Assembly: GCA_019316985.1 (NCBI GenBank)
Contig: CP079215.1
Span: 3,224,001 to 3,288,000 of the forward strand
Reading direction: 5' to 3'
Length of the DNA stretch: 64,000 nucleotides
Source of the DNA: Paraniabella defluvii
GTDB lineage: Bacteria > Bacteroidota > Bacteroidia > Chitinophagales > Chitinophagaceae
Below are positions 1-10,557 of the stretch, one piece after another. Position numbers and translations under genes: made by a program. Within the stretch, counting starts at the first letter, position 1; each line of letters starts with the position of its first letter. Below the pieces are notes generated by a model that saw only the letters and a program-made list of their open reading frames with translations, was not told where the DNA came from and searched no databases.

Positions 1-1194
1 AAACCGGTAAGGCGAGTGTTTGCGCTTTCTCAAACAGTTCGGTATTGAAGCGATTTTGGAATTGATGGGTAAGACTGGCATAAAGGGCTTCTCTTATCTG
101 GTTGATATTACCATCCTGCCATACCACTTCTGAAGCCCTGCCGTATTGGTTTTTTTCAGGCTTACGCACATTGCCCATGACAACATCATGATCGTGCGTA
201 GAGATGAAATAGTTATAAGGAAAACGGCCAAACTCATTCTCCCTCTCACGTACTTCATTCAGCCAGTCCTCTTCCCAGCTTATCTTTTCCTTTGCTGTAT
301 TTTTTTGAACGATCAACAGGTGATTAGGCGCTTCTGTATTACCTGTATCTTTCATCAGGTTGTCCGGCATTACAGCTAGACCCACGAAGTTTGCTCGCTC
401 AAACAAGTATTCCCGTGCCGCATGGTTAGAAGGGCTGTTCAAAAAAGCATCTGTTGTAATGAATGCCATAAGACCGCCTTCGGCCAGTTTATCCAGACCT
501 TTAGCAAAAAAGTAATTATGAATTTTGCCAGATATCTCCTTGTCTGGAAATGCTTCGTCATATACCGAGAAGTTTCCGAAGGGAATATTGCTTACTACGA
601 GGTCATAGCTGCCATTATCTCTAACCGGTGCTTCTTCAAACCCCGTGATATGGGTAGCCGTTTTAACAGGGAGGGTACTGTTAACGGCAGAAAGCACCAC
701 CCGGTAAGCCTGTCTTTTTCCACCGCGGTGATCTGTTCCAGGTTAGGAAAGGCTGTAACGGCCTCACTGATAAATACGCCCGAACCGGCAGAAGGCTCAT
801 ATAGCCTTTTAGGCTGTATACCTCTTGCTTCAAGTACACTATACAGTGTTTGGGGTACGACCTCTGGTGTATAGAAGGCGGTGAGAACACTGTGCCGTAA
901 TGAAGCGATAATTTCTTTATAGGCTGCATCATCATAGTTTTCCCTGAGCAGCTCGTGTAATTGCGTTATACCCTGGTGGTGCTTCAGGTCTTCTTTGGTA
1001 GCCCCATTAGCCTGCCATTCCTCCGGCGTACCGTAAGGATATAAAACGGCCTTGATGCCGCCAAAACCTGCGTATTTTTTCAGGCTGGCGACATCCTCCG
1101 CAGTAAGCGGGCGACCGTTCTGATAATCCAACGCTATTCGGATAGCATCAAGATTATTTTGCAGCTTTTGAGAAACATTGTAAGCCATAATCAC
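1..1194 (-). CDS. N6-DNA methylase/helicase-like ICE protein, N-terminal part (runs off left edge)
   Basis: This is the beginning of a large protein that continues past the left edge. The N-terminus (MAYNVSQKLQNNLDAIRIAL) is followed by YEPSAGSGVFISEA, a SAM-binding motif I type sequence, and after a frame correction by NIPFGNF, which corresponds to the (N/D)PPY catalytic motif. Large methylase/SNF2-helicase-like proteins of this kind are common in Bacteroidota conjugative elements. Whether the one here methylates DNA, and whether a helicase follows, cannot be seen. A one-base deletion near 702 breaks the frame; beyond it the reading continues without a stop to base 1. It lies directly downstream of the DUF1896-like gene on the same strand and is probably in the same operon. 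Confidence 0.75.
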
Positions 1195-1223
1195 ACATTT
1201 TCTTTCTTCACTTTTCTTTTGGC

Positions 1224-1652
1224 TTAGGCGAGATAATCATGCACCTGTCCGATGATGGCATATCTCAAATGCCTGTTTGCTTCATTTTCACTGTTAAAAT
1301 CAAAATCACTGAAGATGCTTTTGCAGGCTTCAATGAGGTTCACTACTTCATAGGTGAGTGTTCCGTTTTCCTTCATCCGCATGTAGTCGCCATTAAATTC
1401 TTCTTCGATAACTAAGCGGATATATTGATAGCGGGACGGCTTTAAATCGTCCGTCATAGCTTGCAGGCACAATTCTTCAATAATGTATTGCGGCTTTTCT
1501 TCGATTAAAAACTGCTCTGCCATTGGCATCACCGCAGCTACCTTTTCTTCCAGATAGCGTGTAACAGAATAGTCCTCCTGCAAGCTGAGCATCAGGTCAG
1601 GATTGTTGTGGACGATATACGCCCACAACTTTTCCGTTAGCTTACTTTGCAT
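1224..1652 (-). CDS. DUF1896-like conjugative-element protein
   Basis: This soluble protein of about 142 residues has no signal peptide or membrane segment. The start MQSKLTEKLWAYIVHNNPDL followed by LSLQEDYSVTRYLEEKV resembles the DUF1896 family, which I know as a small protein found next to transfer genes in Bacteroidota integrative elements. Its function is unknown. I chose the internal ATG at 1652 because it leaves a 13-base gap after the DUF4134 gene, whereas the upstream ATG at 1676 would overlap it. Its place between DUF4134 and the methylase/helicase supports a role in the transfer or replication module. The family name is from memory and needs a profile search. Confidence 0.6.
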   Translation of the reverse strand: MQSKLTEKLWAYIVHNNPDLMLSLQEDYSVTRYLEEKVAAVMPMAEQFLIEEKPQYIIEELCLQAMTDDLKPSRYQYIRLVIEEEFNGDYMRMKENGTLTYEVVNLIEACKSIFSDFDFNSENEANRHLRYAIIGQVHDYLA

Positions 1653-1665
1653 ACGTCCTGAATTT

Positions 1666-2001
1666 TTAAACTCCAAAGAAGGATTGAATAACTGTGGCTA
1701 CCACCACCAGAAAAATGCAACTGCCGAACCAGGCTGCTGCCTTTCCGGTGTCCTGGTCACCTGCATTCCATTTCTGATAAACTTTAACTGCGCCAATCAA
1801 ACCAAGCAATGCGCCCACCGCATACATCAGGTTTGTACCTGCTGCAAAATAGCTTCGCACCTTAGTGTTGGCTTCGTTGATACCCTGTATGCCATCCTGA
1901 GCAAATGCCCCATAATGGATAGCTAATAGTGCCAGAGCGGCACAGATCGTTATAACCTTTTTTTCGGTTATTCGTTTTGTTTTCCTGCTGCACATTTCCA
2001 T
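1666..2001 (-). CDS. traE: DUF4134 family protein (TraE-type conjugative transposon protein)
   Basis: This is a small inner-membrane protein of 111 residues. An N-terminal hydrophobic signal (ITICAALALLAIHYGAFAQ) is followed by GIQGINEANTKVRSYF, then a TM segment (LMYAVGALLGLIGAVKVYQK), the motif GDQDTGKAAAWFGSCIF, and a second TM segment. This order is characteristic of DUF4134, called TraE in CTnDOT-like elements, a VirB2-like small component of the mating apparatus. The length is normal for the family and the frame is intact. In most elements DUF4133 and TraG (the VirB4-type ATPase) follow at once; here a DUF1896-like gene follows instead, so this end of the tra operon is rearranged or incomplete. 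Confidence 0.85.
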   Translation of the reverse strand: MEMCSRKTKRITEKKVITICAALALLAIHYGAFAQDGIQGINEANTKVRSYFAAGTNLMYAVGALLGLIGAVKVYQKWNAGDQDTGKAAAWFGSCIFLVVVATVIQSFFGV

Positions 2002-2135
2002 AACACACGTTTATTAAAATTTGAAATCAACTCGAAAGAAATGGAGTGGCCTCACCGTCACATATCCCGCTTATTCCTACCACACTTTGCCCTTACGCAC
2101 CGGGAAGGACAGGGAAGCGCACTCCATTAGGTCTG

Positions 2136-2642
2136 CTACACTGCTTCTTTCCACAACAGTTCCACTTCATCCTCGTTAAGTGTAACAGCACCATATTTTT
2201 GACACTCAGATACGATCAGTTCATTGATAGATGAACGAAGGGGAGAGTATCTTACAGAAGGATATTCTTTCAGCACCATGCTGAGATATTGCTTAAATTC
2301 CTGGGGAATGAGTTTTCTACGGGAGGCATCAGCTATTACTGCTTTCAAGCGCTCGATAAGATGCTCCACTTCTGAAAATTCATCATCGGTAGTTTTCTCA
2401 AAACCACTGGTTTCCTGAAGGCTTTCCTCATTGTCGGGATTGTATGCAGCATGATCGTTAGGGACGGCTGCTCTGAACTTCAGTTTTCTTTTCCGGGATA
2501 GTAGATCCTTAATCTCACCTGAGAAATACTTCATACCTACAAAGAGGTAATAGATGGCTAATAGTATGGCGACTGCAATGATGTAGTCTGACCATGAAAT
2601 GTTTTTTAACATACGCTTGCTTTTTTCGTTTACACTTTTCAT
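2136..2642 (-). CDS. Uncharacterised single-TM protein of the transfer module
   Basis: This 168-residue protein has one predicted membrane segment (SDYIIAVAILLAIYYLFVG, about residues 18-38), then a basic stretch (KDLLSRKRKLKF), an acidic linker rich in D/E, and a helical C-terminal domain. I do not recognise the family. It sits 135 bases upstream of the DUF4134 gene on the same strand, so it is probably the first gene of this tra segment in the window. The topology suggests an inner-membrane accessory component with a cytosolic C-terminal domain. That is inference from position and hydropathy only. Confidence 0.6.
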   Translation of the reverse strand: MKSVNEKSKRMLKNISWSDYIIAVAILLAIYYLFVGMKYFSGEIKDLLSRKRKLKFRAAVPNDHAAYNPDNEESLQETSGFEKTTDDEFSEVEHLIERLKAVIADASRRKLIPQEFKQYLSMVLKEYPSVRYSPLRSSINELIVSECQKYGAVTLNEDEVELLWKEAV

Positions 2643-2856
2643 CCCGACTTAGAAAGCCGTTGTATTCTGTTGTTTCTGATAGCAAAAAAACGAAGACGAG
2701 CAAGGCGTTTCAAGTCCAACATTTCTTGCATTGAAAGTTGTACCCTTGTACCCCGATGATTATCAGCTATTCCAGAGGCTGAGAACCAATTATTTTTTTA
2801 AATTAGTAGTAGGAAATTAGTTGACCATTATTGTTGAATAGCTAAAAAGCATCGTT

Positions 2857-3375
2857 ATGAAAACAGTAAGTGTATTAGGATTTGCCATTTTACTCATGGT
2901 ATCTTGCAGCCAGACAAAGCTGGAAAAGGAGGAAGCCGCATCGGTTATACGCGCTGAAAAGAATTACCCGAAGGTGTACGAGTATGAAGTTAATGTGAGT
3001 GATCCGGCGAGTGCCAGGAAGATATTGGACGCAGGGCTGGAGGCGGAAGGATTGGTAACTATAGATAAAACGCAGAAGCTGAAAGATGCGGGACAACCTA
3101 TTGTCCATTTTACTGAGAAGTCAAAGCCTTACCTTATTCGCATAGATGAGAAGTATGATAATGTACAGGTCGTGAAGGTGGCAGATATTGACTTAGTAGA
3201 AGTTACGGGCATTCAGTTACAAGAAGACAACAAAAATGCTACCGTAGAATATACTATTGCCTATAAGAACATCACACCGTTTGCCAAGCTGATGAAACGT
3301 GACCTTTCCGAAAAGAAAGTTGAACGTGCAACTCTTTCTCACTTTGATACTGGCTGGAAACTGGATAAGCGGTAG
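2857..3375 (+). CDS. Predicted lipoprotein of unknown function
   Basis: This 172-residue protein begins with a lipoprotein signal (MKTVSVLGFAILLMVSCSQT) with the lipobox Cys at residue 17. The mature part is charged and looks like a compact beta-rich periplasmic domain, with no repeats and no catalytic motif I can name. Start codon ATG at 2857 gives a correctly placed signal peptide. It is divergent from the conjugation genes to its left and converges on the permease gene to its right, so it appears to be a single-gene unit. The frame is intact. Confidence 0.7.
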   Translation: MKTVSVLGFAILLMVSCSQTKLEKEEAASVIRAEKNYPKVYEYEVNVSDPASARKILDAGLEAEGLVTIDKTQKLKDAGQPIVHFTEKSKPYLIRIDEKYDNVQVVKVADIDLVEVTGIQLQEDNKNATVEYTIAYKNITPFAKLMKRDLSEKKVERATLSHFDTGWKLDKR

Positions 3376-3409
3376 TAAATCCTATTCCGATGCTGACGAC
3401 ATTGCAGAG

Positions 3410-5866
3410 TTATTCACTCCTCAAGTTCTTAGCCGGATTTGCCAAAGCAGCCCTTGCTGTTTGAAGGCTGATGGTTACCAAAGCAATGATGACGGCAAGT
3501 AATCCCCTGTAATAAAGACTTTGGCATCAAGTTCTATCCTATAGGCAAAATTATTTAGCCAGCGGTGCATGATTAAAGCTGAAAGAGGCGTTGCAATAAC
3601 GAAAGCTATTACGATTAATTTCAAAAAATCTCCTGTGAGCAGCATTATAATTCTTCCAGTAGAAGCACCAAGGACTTTGCGTATGCTAATCTCCTTACGT
3701 CGCTGAGTGGTCGCCAATAATGACAATCCCAGTAATCCTAATGAAGCTATCGTTATAGCGATCCCTGAAAAAATAGCAAACACACTTCCCGCCAATTTAT
3801 CTCTGTTGTATTGCTGCGAAAAAGTTTCATCCATAAATTGATAAGTGAAAACATTTCCCGGAAAGAAGCTATCATATGTTTTTTTATCGCGGCAATGGTA
3901 TTTGCAACGTCCCCTGCTTTTATTTTTACCGATATAGGATTATGTGGACTATAATTGGCCATGAGTATAATCGGTTCAAGAGGTGAATGAAGAGATTTTT
4001 GATGAAAGTTTTTTACAACACCTATCACAGTGTATCGGCTTTCAAAAATCATGAGTGTTTTGCCTACAGCTTCCTGCTCGGAACTAAAACCAAGTGCCTG
4101 AACGGCAGATTGGTTTAATAGAACGTTCGATGCTTGTGTTAGGTCAAAACTATAGTCAGTTGGGACAAAGTTCCTTCCTTGCAAAAGCTTGATTCCATAT
4201 AGCTCTATAAACTCTTCACTTACGCTCATATTGTTTAACGCCACGCGATTAGAGGAACTCACTTCCGACCTATAAACATCAAACGATTTGTGCAGATCAC
4301 TTCCGGGAACCCGACCCGAATTAGCTGCGTTGATTACTTGCGGAAGTCTTCTTAATTCCTCCTTAAAACTTCGTTCTTTTAAAATAAACGTTGAATCTGC
4401 ATCGTATAAATCGGGCGGATTAATTGTAACAATCTGAGAAAGATCCATCCCGAGATCTTTATTGCTTACATATTTTAGCTGTTGATATACGACTATTGTC
4501 CCGATTAAAAGTGCTATCGTTATAGCAAATTGTCCCACTACAAGCATTTTCCTAAGCCTGATACCGCTGGGAGAAGAAATGAATTTTCCTTTCAGTACTA
4601 TAATAGGATCAAAAGATGAAAGCATTTTGGCAGGGTAAAGCCCTGAAACGAGGATACCGGATATACATAACAAGGCAAAAGCGATAACAACGGATCTTCC
4701 GTATATACCATACTGAAATAAATTACTCAGAGACAATTCCTGATTAACAAGCTGATTAAACCGGCTTTGAAGCAATTCGACAAGTATCAATGCTACGCAA
4801 ACTGAGAAAATGTTTGCTATAAGCGATTCACTGAAGAATTGAATAATAAGCTGATTTTTCGTAGCACCTGATGACTTTCTGACCCCAACCTCTTTAGCTC
4901 GCTGCATGGCTCGCTGTAGCCAGGTTCACATAATTTATCCATGCTATCATAATAATCAGGATTGCGCTGATAAGTGCACCCCATACAGTTGTGGCGTTTC
5001 CGGTTCTCGCAATATCAGACTGATAATCCGAATATAAATGCGCTTTCAGAAGTGGCTGAAGGGAGAACTGTTCTATACTTCCAGACACAGTATTCCCTTT
5101 GAAATGGCGAGTACTAAATTCAGGTAACTTCTGCTCAAACGACTTATGGTTTGTGCCTGGCTTTAACTGGATATAATGAAAAAAATAGGATTCTGTGAAA
5201 CTGTATTCGGACTGTTTCCAAAATTTGTTTCCACCAGTATATAATGAAAAATAAGGAACGAGAAAATCAAATTGCAGGTGCGAGTTTGCCGGAACATTCG
5301 CATAAACAGCGGTGACCTTGTAGGGAACCGGATTGCGTTCCATCTGGATTAACTTCCCAAGTACAGAAGAATAGTTATTACTGCTATCGCCGAACATTTT
5401 TAGAGCCGCATTTTCAGAAAGTACGATACTGGCTGGTTCATTTAATGCATGTTCTTTATCGCCGGATTTTAAAGGATAAGTAAACATAGAAAAAAACGAC
5501 CCATCTACAGCCATCCCGTCAAAAGTGCTTTTCTTGTTGTCCGTTATCAGGATGCGCGGAGAAAGTGTAGCTACACGGGCATAATTTTCTACTTCAGGAT
5601 AATCTTCTTTCAAGGCCCTACCCACGCCGGAATAAGTCTGAGTGCTATGCTGCACTAATCTTCCCTCTTGAAACCTATCATTTACTACCCGATAGATCTC
5701 TCTTCTTATTTACATTGAAAGTGTCGTAGCTAAGTTCAAAATTTACGTATTGAAGTATAAATATGCTCGCTGCCATTCCAAGTGACAATCCAGCGATATT
5801 GACAAAAGAATAAACACGGCTTCTTTTCAAGTTCCGCCACGCTGTTTTGAAATAGCTTTTAATCAT
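3410..5866 (-). CDS. MacB-type ABC transporter permease (frame broken four times)
   Basis: This reconstructed permease of about 815 residues belongs to the MacB/FtsX family. It has an N-terminal TM (MIKSYFKTAWRNLKRSRVYS, then GLSLGMAASIFILQYV), a long periplasmic MacB_PCD-like domain, an FtsX block with AKEVGVRKSSGATKNQLIIQ, a second periplasmic domain, and a C-terminal FtsX block (RRKEISIRKVLGASTGRIIM). Single-base shifts near 5698, 4905, 3852 (an A run) and 3517 (a G run) split it. In each case the neighbouring frame continues the family sequence, down to a C-terminus reading AALANPAKNLRSE at 3410. No ABC ATPase is encoded nearby, as is usual for such orphan permeases in Bacteroidota. The likely role is export or mechanotransmission across the envelope; the substrate is unknown. 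A related copy lies at 41127-43572. Confidence 0.85.
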
Positions 5867-6010
5867 GCTTAGAAGTTGGTCTTGTGAATTCTGATAATAC
5901 CTAAACTATTAGAATAGCATGTTACTGTAAAGATATTTACATATATGGCGCTTTTTTTTACGTAGATAACGTTTTCCCAATTTGTTTTATTCGAAAATTT
6001 CAATATTCGC

Positions 6011-6861
6011 CTATCTTTTTATAATCTGCTTAAGGGTTTCAATTACGATCTCTTTGTCTCTTGATTCAGCAGCATACGATTTACTTCTCATACTGTCGTA
6101 GGATATATCCTCTTGGTATTGGGTAGATAGGTAAGGAACAATATTTTTAAATACGCTATTCAGAGAACGTGCCATAACTATTTTTAAATCATCTGCTGCC
6201 CTTAACACAAGTGCCATTTGATCGACGGAAAGAATTGACAGTAGTTTATGTTTTTCCTTTTTGTCAACTTCTTTTGGGGCGTTGTTCCTTTAATTGGTAA
6301 TATGGAGTAATGTATCTGCTTCTCAAGATAAAATATTTCCTGAGTGAACCAGTTAGAGATCTGTTTGTGCAGGTCGATATCCTTCCGGTTAAAAGCTATC
6401 TCCGGCTTTTTATGATACTGTTTGAACAGTTTAAAATAAAAAAGCAGTCTGTCCATCTTTTCGCTTGTCTGTGTAAGCTCGTTAATATTGGCTGCTAATT
6501 TTTGTGTCAGCGCATATATGTAAACTTTGCTATTGAAATTCATATTGATTAGCAATTCATCAAGTCTCGTGTAAATCGAAGTTTCGTCTGCAGGCTCAAA
6601 GTGTTCTAATTCTAAACACAGATCTTTAACATACAATATTTCCTGAAAGATATATGTATGCCTTTTAGTAGGTTGACTTAAAAACCTTTCCAATTCTTGC
6701 TTCAAAATTTTGAAAGTTGGCAGATAAGCTTGGTAATCTTGTAGGGTTTTATCAATTGCGTATAAACGCTTTTTCGTTTCCTTTTTTATAACGGCAAGAT
6801 ATGTAGCTGGTATTCTTTCTTCAACGCTTAGGTAACTTGTGAATCTATGCTCAATTAACAA
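6011..6861 (-). CDS. RteC-like protein, possible conjugative-element regulator (frameshifted)
   Basis: This alpha-helical soluble protein is split near 6230 by a one-base shift. The downstream part continues as LSVDQMALVLRAADDLKIVM and ends with DSMRSKSYAAESRDKEIVIE. This type of C-terminus, with a domain that counts out conserved SLR/SKSY-like residues, reminds me of RteC and RteC-like proteins that control excision in CTnDOT-type elements. The similarity is remembered, not computed. The frame is open upstream to about 6985 without an ATG, so the true start may lie there or beyond another indel; 6861 is a TTG. It stands just downstream of a hybrid sensor kinase/regulator, an arrangement reminiscent of rteA-rteB-rteC. 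Confidence 0.4.
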
Positions 6862-6988
6862 GAGCAGTTCGTCAAGACAGGAAATGATTGTACTTAATAC
6901 TGGCTTTATAGAACTTTTATCCGAAACAAGAGCTTGGTCCTCTAATGCTTGATCTAGTAAAGTGACCAGGCTTGAATGATATTTTTTA

Positions 6989-7249
6989 TTAGGCTTTTGA
7001 TTTTATCTTCATCATCAAGGCTGAATACCGTTGCCTTAATAGCAGATTGAACCTTGTCTTTTGCAAGATTACCTGATCCTGGATTTTTGCTATATCATCC
7101 GTTATAGCAATATTTATTTTGGTTTTCACCGGATTAAGTGTAACGGTAACCAAAGTATCCAGCCATTCCAATACATAGCCTTCACACATAACCTTTACTT
7201 TAGTTTTTCGCGACAATTCGCCTTTAGCAAAGGTAGATGCGCTTCCCAC
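6989..7249 (-). CDS. Small open frame of uncertain status
   Basis: This GTG-started frame of 86 codons lies between the hybrid sensor gene and the RteC-like gene, on the same strand. It has no signal peptide, no TM segment and no motif I recognise. A stop codon lies immediately upstream in frame. It could be a real small protein, or the displaced N-terminal part of the RteC-like protein if an indel near 7000 separates them, since the downstream frame opens just after it. I keep it as a weak candidate only. Confidence 0.25.
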   Translation of the reverse strand: MGSASTFAKGELSRKTKVKVMCEGYVLEWLDTLVTVTLNPVKTKINIAITDDIAKIQDQVILQKTRFNLLLRQRYSALMMKIKSKA

Positions 7250-7313
7250 GTTAACCTATACGGTATTACTAGTATTTTCGTACTCAATTAGTAGTAAATC
7301 AGGCACTTGTAAG

Positions 7314-9513
7314 CTATTTGGTCAGCTTGTTTATAAGTTCGACTTTATTAGACACATCCGCTTTTGCAAAAATGTTTTGTATGTGTTTGGTTACTGTTTT
7401 TTCGGAAATAAACAATGCTTTTGCTATTGCTTTATAGGTTTTACCTTTTATAAGGAGGCGAGTTATTTCCGTCTCCCGGGCTGTTAAGCGAAATAATTTG
7501 CTATTCCGTTCAAAATTTGCTTCCAAAGGTTGAGTACTTTCGTGAGCCACCCGTTCATGCCTGTCTTGAACGTTGCAATAGATGTTTGGATTATGGCTTT
7601 TTGCTGTCTTGAAATGTTATCGAGTATCGTTTCTATTTTTGACTTAATTCTTCAAATGAAAAAGGCTTTGAAATGAAGTCTATCGCTCCAAGTCTCAGTC
7701 CCTTTAATCGGTCAGTGGGTGTAGATTTGGCGGTTAAAAGTATAATGGGTATATGATTATATTTATCTTGATTTGAAAGAGCTTTTGCTAATGCATAGCC
7801 ATCCATTTTATCCATCATGACATCAGAGATGATCAAATCTGGTATCATTCGCATTCCAAATAGCTTTTTAACGCTTCAGATCCGTTAGAAGCCCCAAATA
7901 CATTGTAACTAGCCCGGAGTTTGTTGAAGAGAAAATTAATCATGGCTAAGTTATCTTCTACCAGCAATATTGTTCTTTTTGTGAATCATAATCACTATCA
8001 CTCACCACATCATAGTTGAAAATATAGTTGAGCTTATTTAATTTATCTACATCTTTTATAGGTTCGTCTTTTTCAATTGGCTTGTACCTGGGAAACTTGA
8101 TGATAACTTTTGTGCCGCGCATTTTAGCAGGATTACTCTCAATAACTATAGTGCCGCCAATACCTTCAACTACTTTCTTTACTATTGGTAAGCCAAGTCC
8201 CATACCCTGAAGATTGATATTTTTATTTCCGATTTGATAATAGGGTTCAAATACTTTCTTTTGCATGTCCTCTGCAATGCCAATCCCGGTGTCCACTACT
8301 GAAAAGATAATTTCATTCTCATTACTACTTAGCGAGATAAGTACTTCGCCATCAGGATCGGTGAATTTAATGGCGTTCTCAATAATATTATTTACTATCC
8401 GGTGGATAGCATTGGGGTCTGCTTTTATAAAAATATTCTCAGCTATACAGGTTGAACATTCAATTTTTTGTTTCACGCAGTAATGCTGAAAAAGAGGAAG
8501 GCTATCTGCAAGAATTCCGCTAAAATCAGAAACCTGATTATGCTTATAAGTATCAATTCCCTTTGAAAAGCGTTCTATATCGAAAAGATTGATTACATCA
8601 GCAGTCAATTTATCAACGCCCCCTTTATAATATCCAATTCTTCTCCAGTTCCATATTTGTTGATATACTCATCCAGATAGTTTCTTATCAATGTCAATGG
8701 TGTTTTAGTTTCATGAACCAAGTTGATAAAATTATTCGTTTTCTGTTCATTGATTTTCTCCAGTTCCTGAGTACGCTTACTGACTTCATCTTTAAGATCC
8801 GCATTCCAGCTTTTCAGCCGCTGTTCTGACTCTATTAGTTTTTCATGCTCGGTTCTTAACTCTCTAATGTTCCTTATCACTTGCAATCCAAATAAGAGCA
8901 AAAATCCTATGTTTGTCACTAAGGCTTCAACAGCCTGACCTAACCCAAAATAAGTAATGATTGGCAAACCTATCCAAGGCGTCAGGCTAAACAAAAACAC
9001 AACCATTTCTTGTTTTCCCTCAACGTTCGAAAAATCATAATTGTATTTATGATGAATGGCTTTAGTTAAGGAAACAATTACCCAAATACCGTAGAGAACT
9101 GGGATAACAAGTAAGTTTTGTGCATCTTTTAAATTATCTGTAAGCCAAAAGACCAGGACAAAAATCAAGTACGGCAAAATAAGAAATAGATAGACACCTC
9201 TATAGGCGTGAAATTTCATCTTCGTTAGCCCAAAAACACTATAGACATAATAAGGAAAGTAGCAGGGCGTGATAAAACCAGTCGCATATGCAATTACATT
9301 TTGCACGAAATAAGATCCGGACAGTTTGGGATCGGGAAACAGACCTCCTGTGATATTATAGGTCAGCAATAAAAAAATAAGAATCAGATTGAGTGTAGTG
9401 GTTTTATCCTTCGGCCTGGCTAAACGAAATATTGCCAGATAGAGAAAGATAACTGTCTCTATGCTCACAAAAAGAAATGTGACAATGTGCATTTGTGTTC
9501 CAAATACCAGCAT
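7314..9513 (-). CDS. Hybrid sensor histidine kinase / response regulator / LuxR-type transcription factor (frameshifted)
   Basis: This reads as one polypeptide of about 730 residues. It has about seven hydrophobic segments in the first 210 residues, a coiled-coil linker, and a HisKA H-box (VHETKTPLTLIRN). The ATPase domain follows with NAIKFTDPDGEV, VVDTGIGIAEDMQ and GMGLGLPIVKK. Next is a receiver domain (ILLVEDN, phospho-acceptor DLIISDVMMD, Lys in ISKPFSFEEL), and last a LuxR-type HTH (LTARETEITRLLIKGKTYKA). Small indels near 8613, 7970, 7855 and 7615 divide it; each adjacent frame continues the expected domain. Such one-gene signalling proteins sense a membrane or periplasmic cue and act directly on DNA. 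The signal is unknown. Its neighbour is the RteC-like gene, so control of element functions is a reasonable but unproven guess. Confidence 0.85.
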
Positions 9514-9520
9514 TGCCCTT

Positions 9521-10098
9521 TCATCTTTGAGGTTTTCTTTTTAAAAAGAATAAATGATAAGTAAGGTCAACTTCATTGTAAATTTCAAAACCAAACTTTT
9601 TATACCAGGGAATATTTTTCAAGGTTGAAGTTTCAAGACAGAGTATCCGCCCCTGTTGGTCGCTTTCTGAAATAATTGATTTCAGGAGGTTACTGCCGAG
9701 TCCTTTATTTTGTTTGTCAGTATCAACGCCTATAAACCATAAATAGGTTATTAGCTCTTTAGGCTGGAGGTTTTTGATCAGTGCTTCACGGTTTGCAGCT
9801 TTCTTGATATTCTTAATGCCAAGACATTGGAACACGAGTTGAATATCCAGAAGAACAGATTTAAACGACGGTCTCTTTTTATCAGGATACAGTAGTAAGG
9901 CACAGGCGCTTTCATCCTCTGTTATTAGCACTTGACCAAACATTGAGCATATCTCATAAGAGTATGCCATCAAGGCTTTTATTCTTTTTCTCTGTTTTCA
10001 TCCTGCCGAACTATGTAGTTTACACTCTTATTATCATCAAAGGACCTGCTGAGTATATCAACGATCAAATCTTTCTGATTATGGCTGGCCTTTTTCAT
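9521..10098 (-). CDS. GNAT family N-acetyltransferase (one frameshift)
   Basis: This GNAT protein of about 192 residues starts at ATG 10098 (MKKASHNQKDLIVDILSRSF), a typical substrate-side N-terminus. A missing base near 9985 shifts the frame; the next frame gives RIKALMAYSYEICSMFGQV. Motif A (GVDTDKQNKGLGSNLLKSII) carries the acetyl-CoA pyrophosphate-binding signature Q-x-x-G-x-G. It is followed by LETSTLKNIPWYKKFGFEIY, the usual C-terminal GNAT motif. The substrate is unknown; related Bacteroidota proteins are annotated simply as GNAT. It lies between the VOC gene and the hybrid sensor gene, with short spacers on both sides and on the same strand. Confidence 0.8.
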
Positions 10099-10113
10099 AG
10101 GGTTTAAATTTGA

Positions 10114-10557
10114 TTATTCCATGTCCGCAATTCTTCGTTTACTTTCTTCCAAGTTCATGTCTTCAACGTGAGATGCAATCCACCAAATGTTCCCTGCCAG
10201 ATCCTTACTTACACATCCATAGCGTTCTCCGGCATGTACCATCGTCTTTACGGGAGCGAGTAATATAGCGCCAGCCGCTAAGGCATCATCGAATACTTTA
10301 TCGCAGTCTTCAACGTATAGATAGATCGCCACCGGCATTGCACCAAATTCCTGGGTTGGTTCACCCATCATGACAAAATTCTTTCCTATAGAAACTTCAG
10401 CATGCATTATTGATCCATCTGGCCTATCCAGTTTATATTTTAATGTGCCACCAAATGCACGTTGCAGAAACGAAATCAAATCAGCCACATTATCTGCCAT
10501 GATATAAGGAACAATGTTTTGATGCTCATAGGGCACGCTTTTGACTTTGCCATTCAT
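10114..10557 (-). CDS. VOC family protein (glyoxalase/bleomycin-resistance fold, PhnB-like)
   Basis: This 147-residue intact protein has the paired beta-alpha-beta-beta-beta pattern of the vicinal oxygen chelate fold. The start VPYEHQNIVPYIMADNVADL and the FLQRAFGGTLKY segment match the PhnB-like subgroup. Later segments ASVG-type HAEVSIGKNFVMMGEPTQEF and DLAGNIWWIASHVEDM are also typical. Members of this subgroup are often of unknown activity; a dioxygenase or resistance role cannot be read from sequence. It precedes the GNAT gene by about 15 bases and may be cotranscribed with it. Confidence 0.8.
   Translation of the reverse strand: MNGKVKSVPYEHQNIVPYIMADNVADLISFLQRAFGGTLKYKLDRPDGSIMHAEVSIGKNFVMMGEPTQEFGAMPVAIYLYVEDCDKVFDDALAAGAILLAPVKTMVHAGERYGCVSKDLAGNIWWIASHVEDMNLEESKRRIADME

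Noticed and set aside
422..874. Plus-strand open frames opposite the methylase gene
   Set aside because: They have no family features and are explained as the complement of the minus-strand coding sequence, which reads well after one frame correction.
3410..5866. Programmed ribosomal frameshifting
   Set aside because: The shifts fall at varied places in unrelated genes, go in both directions and often sit in plain homopolymers with no slippery-site plus stem-loop pattern, so error is the simpler explanation.
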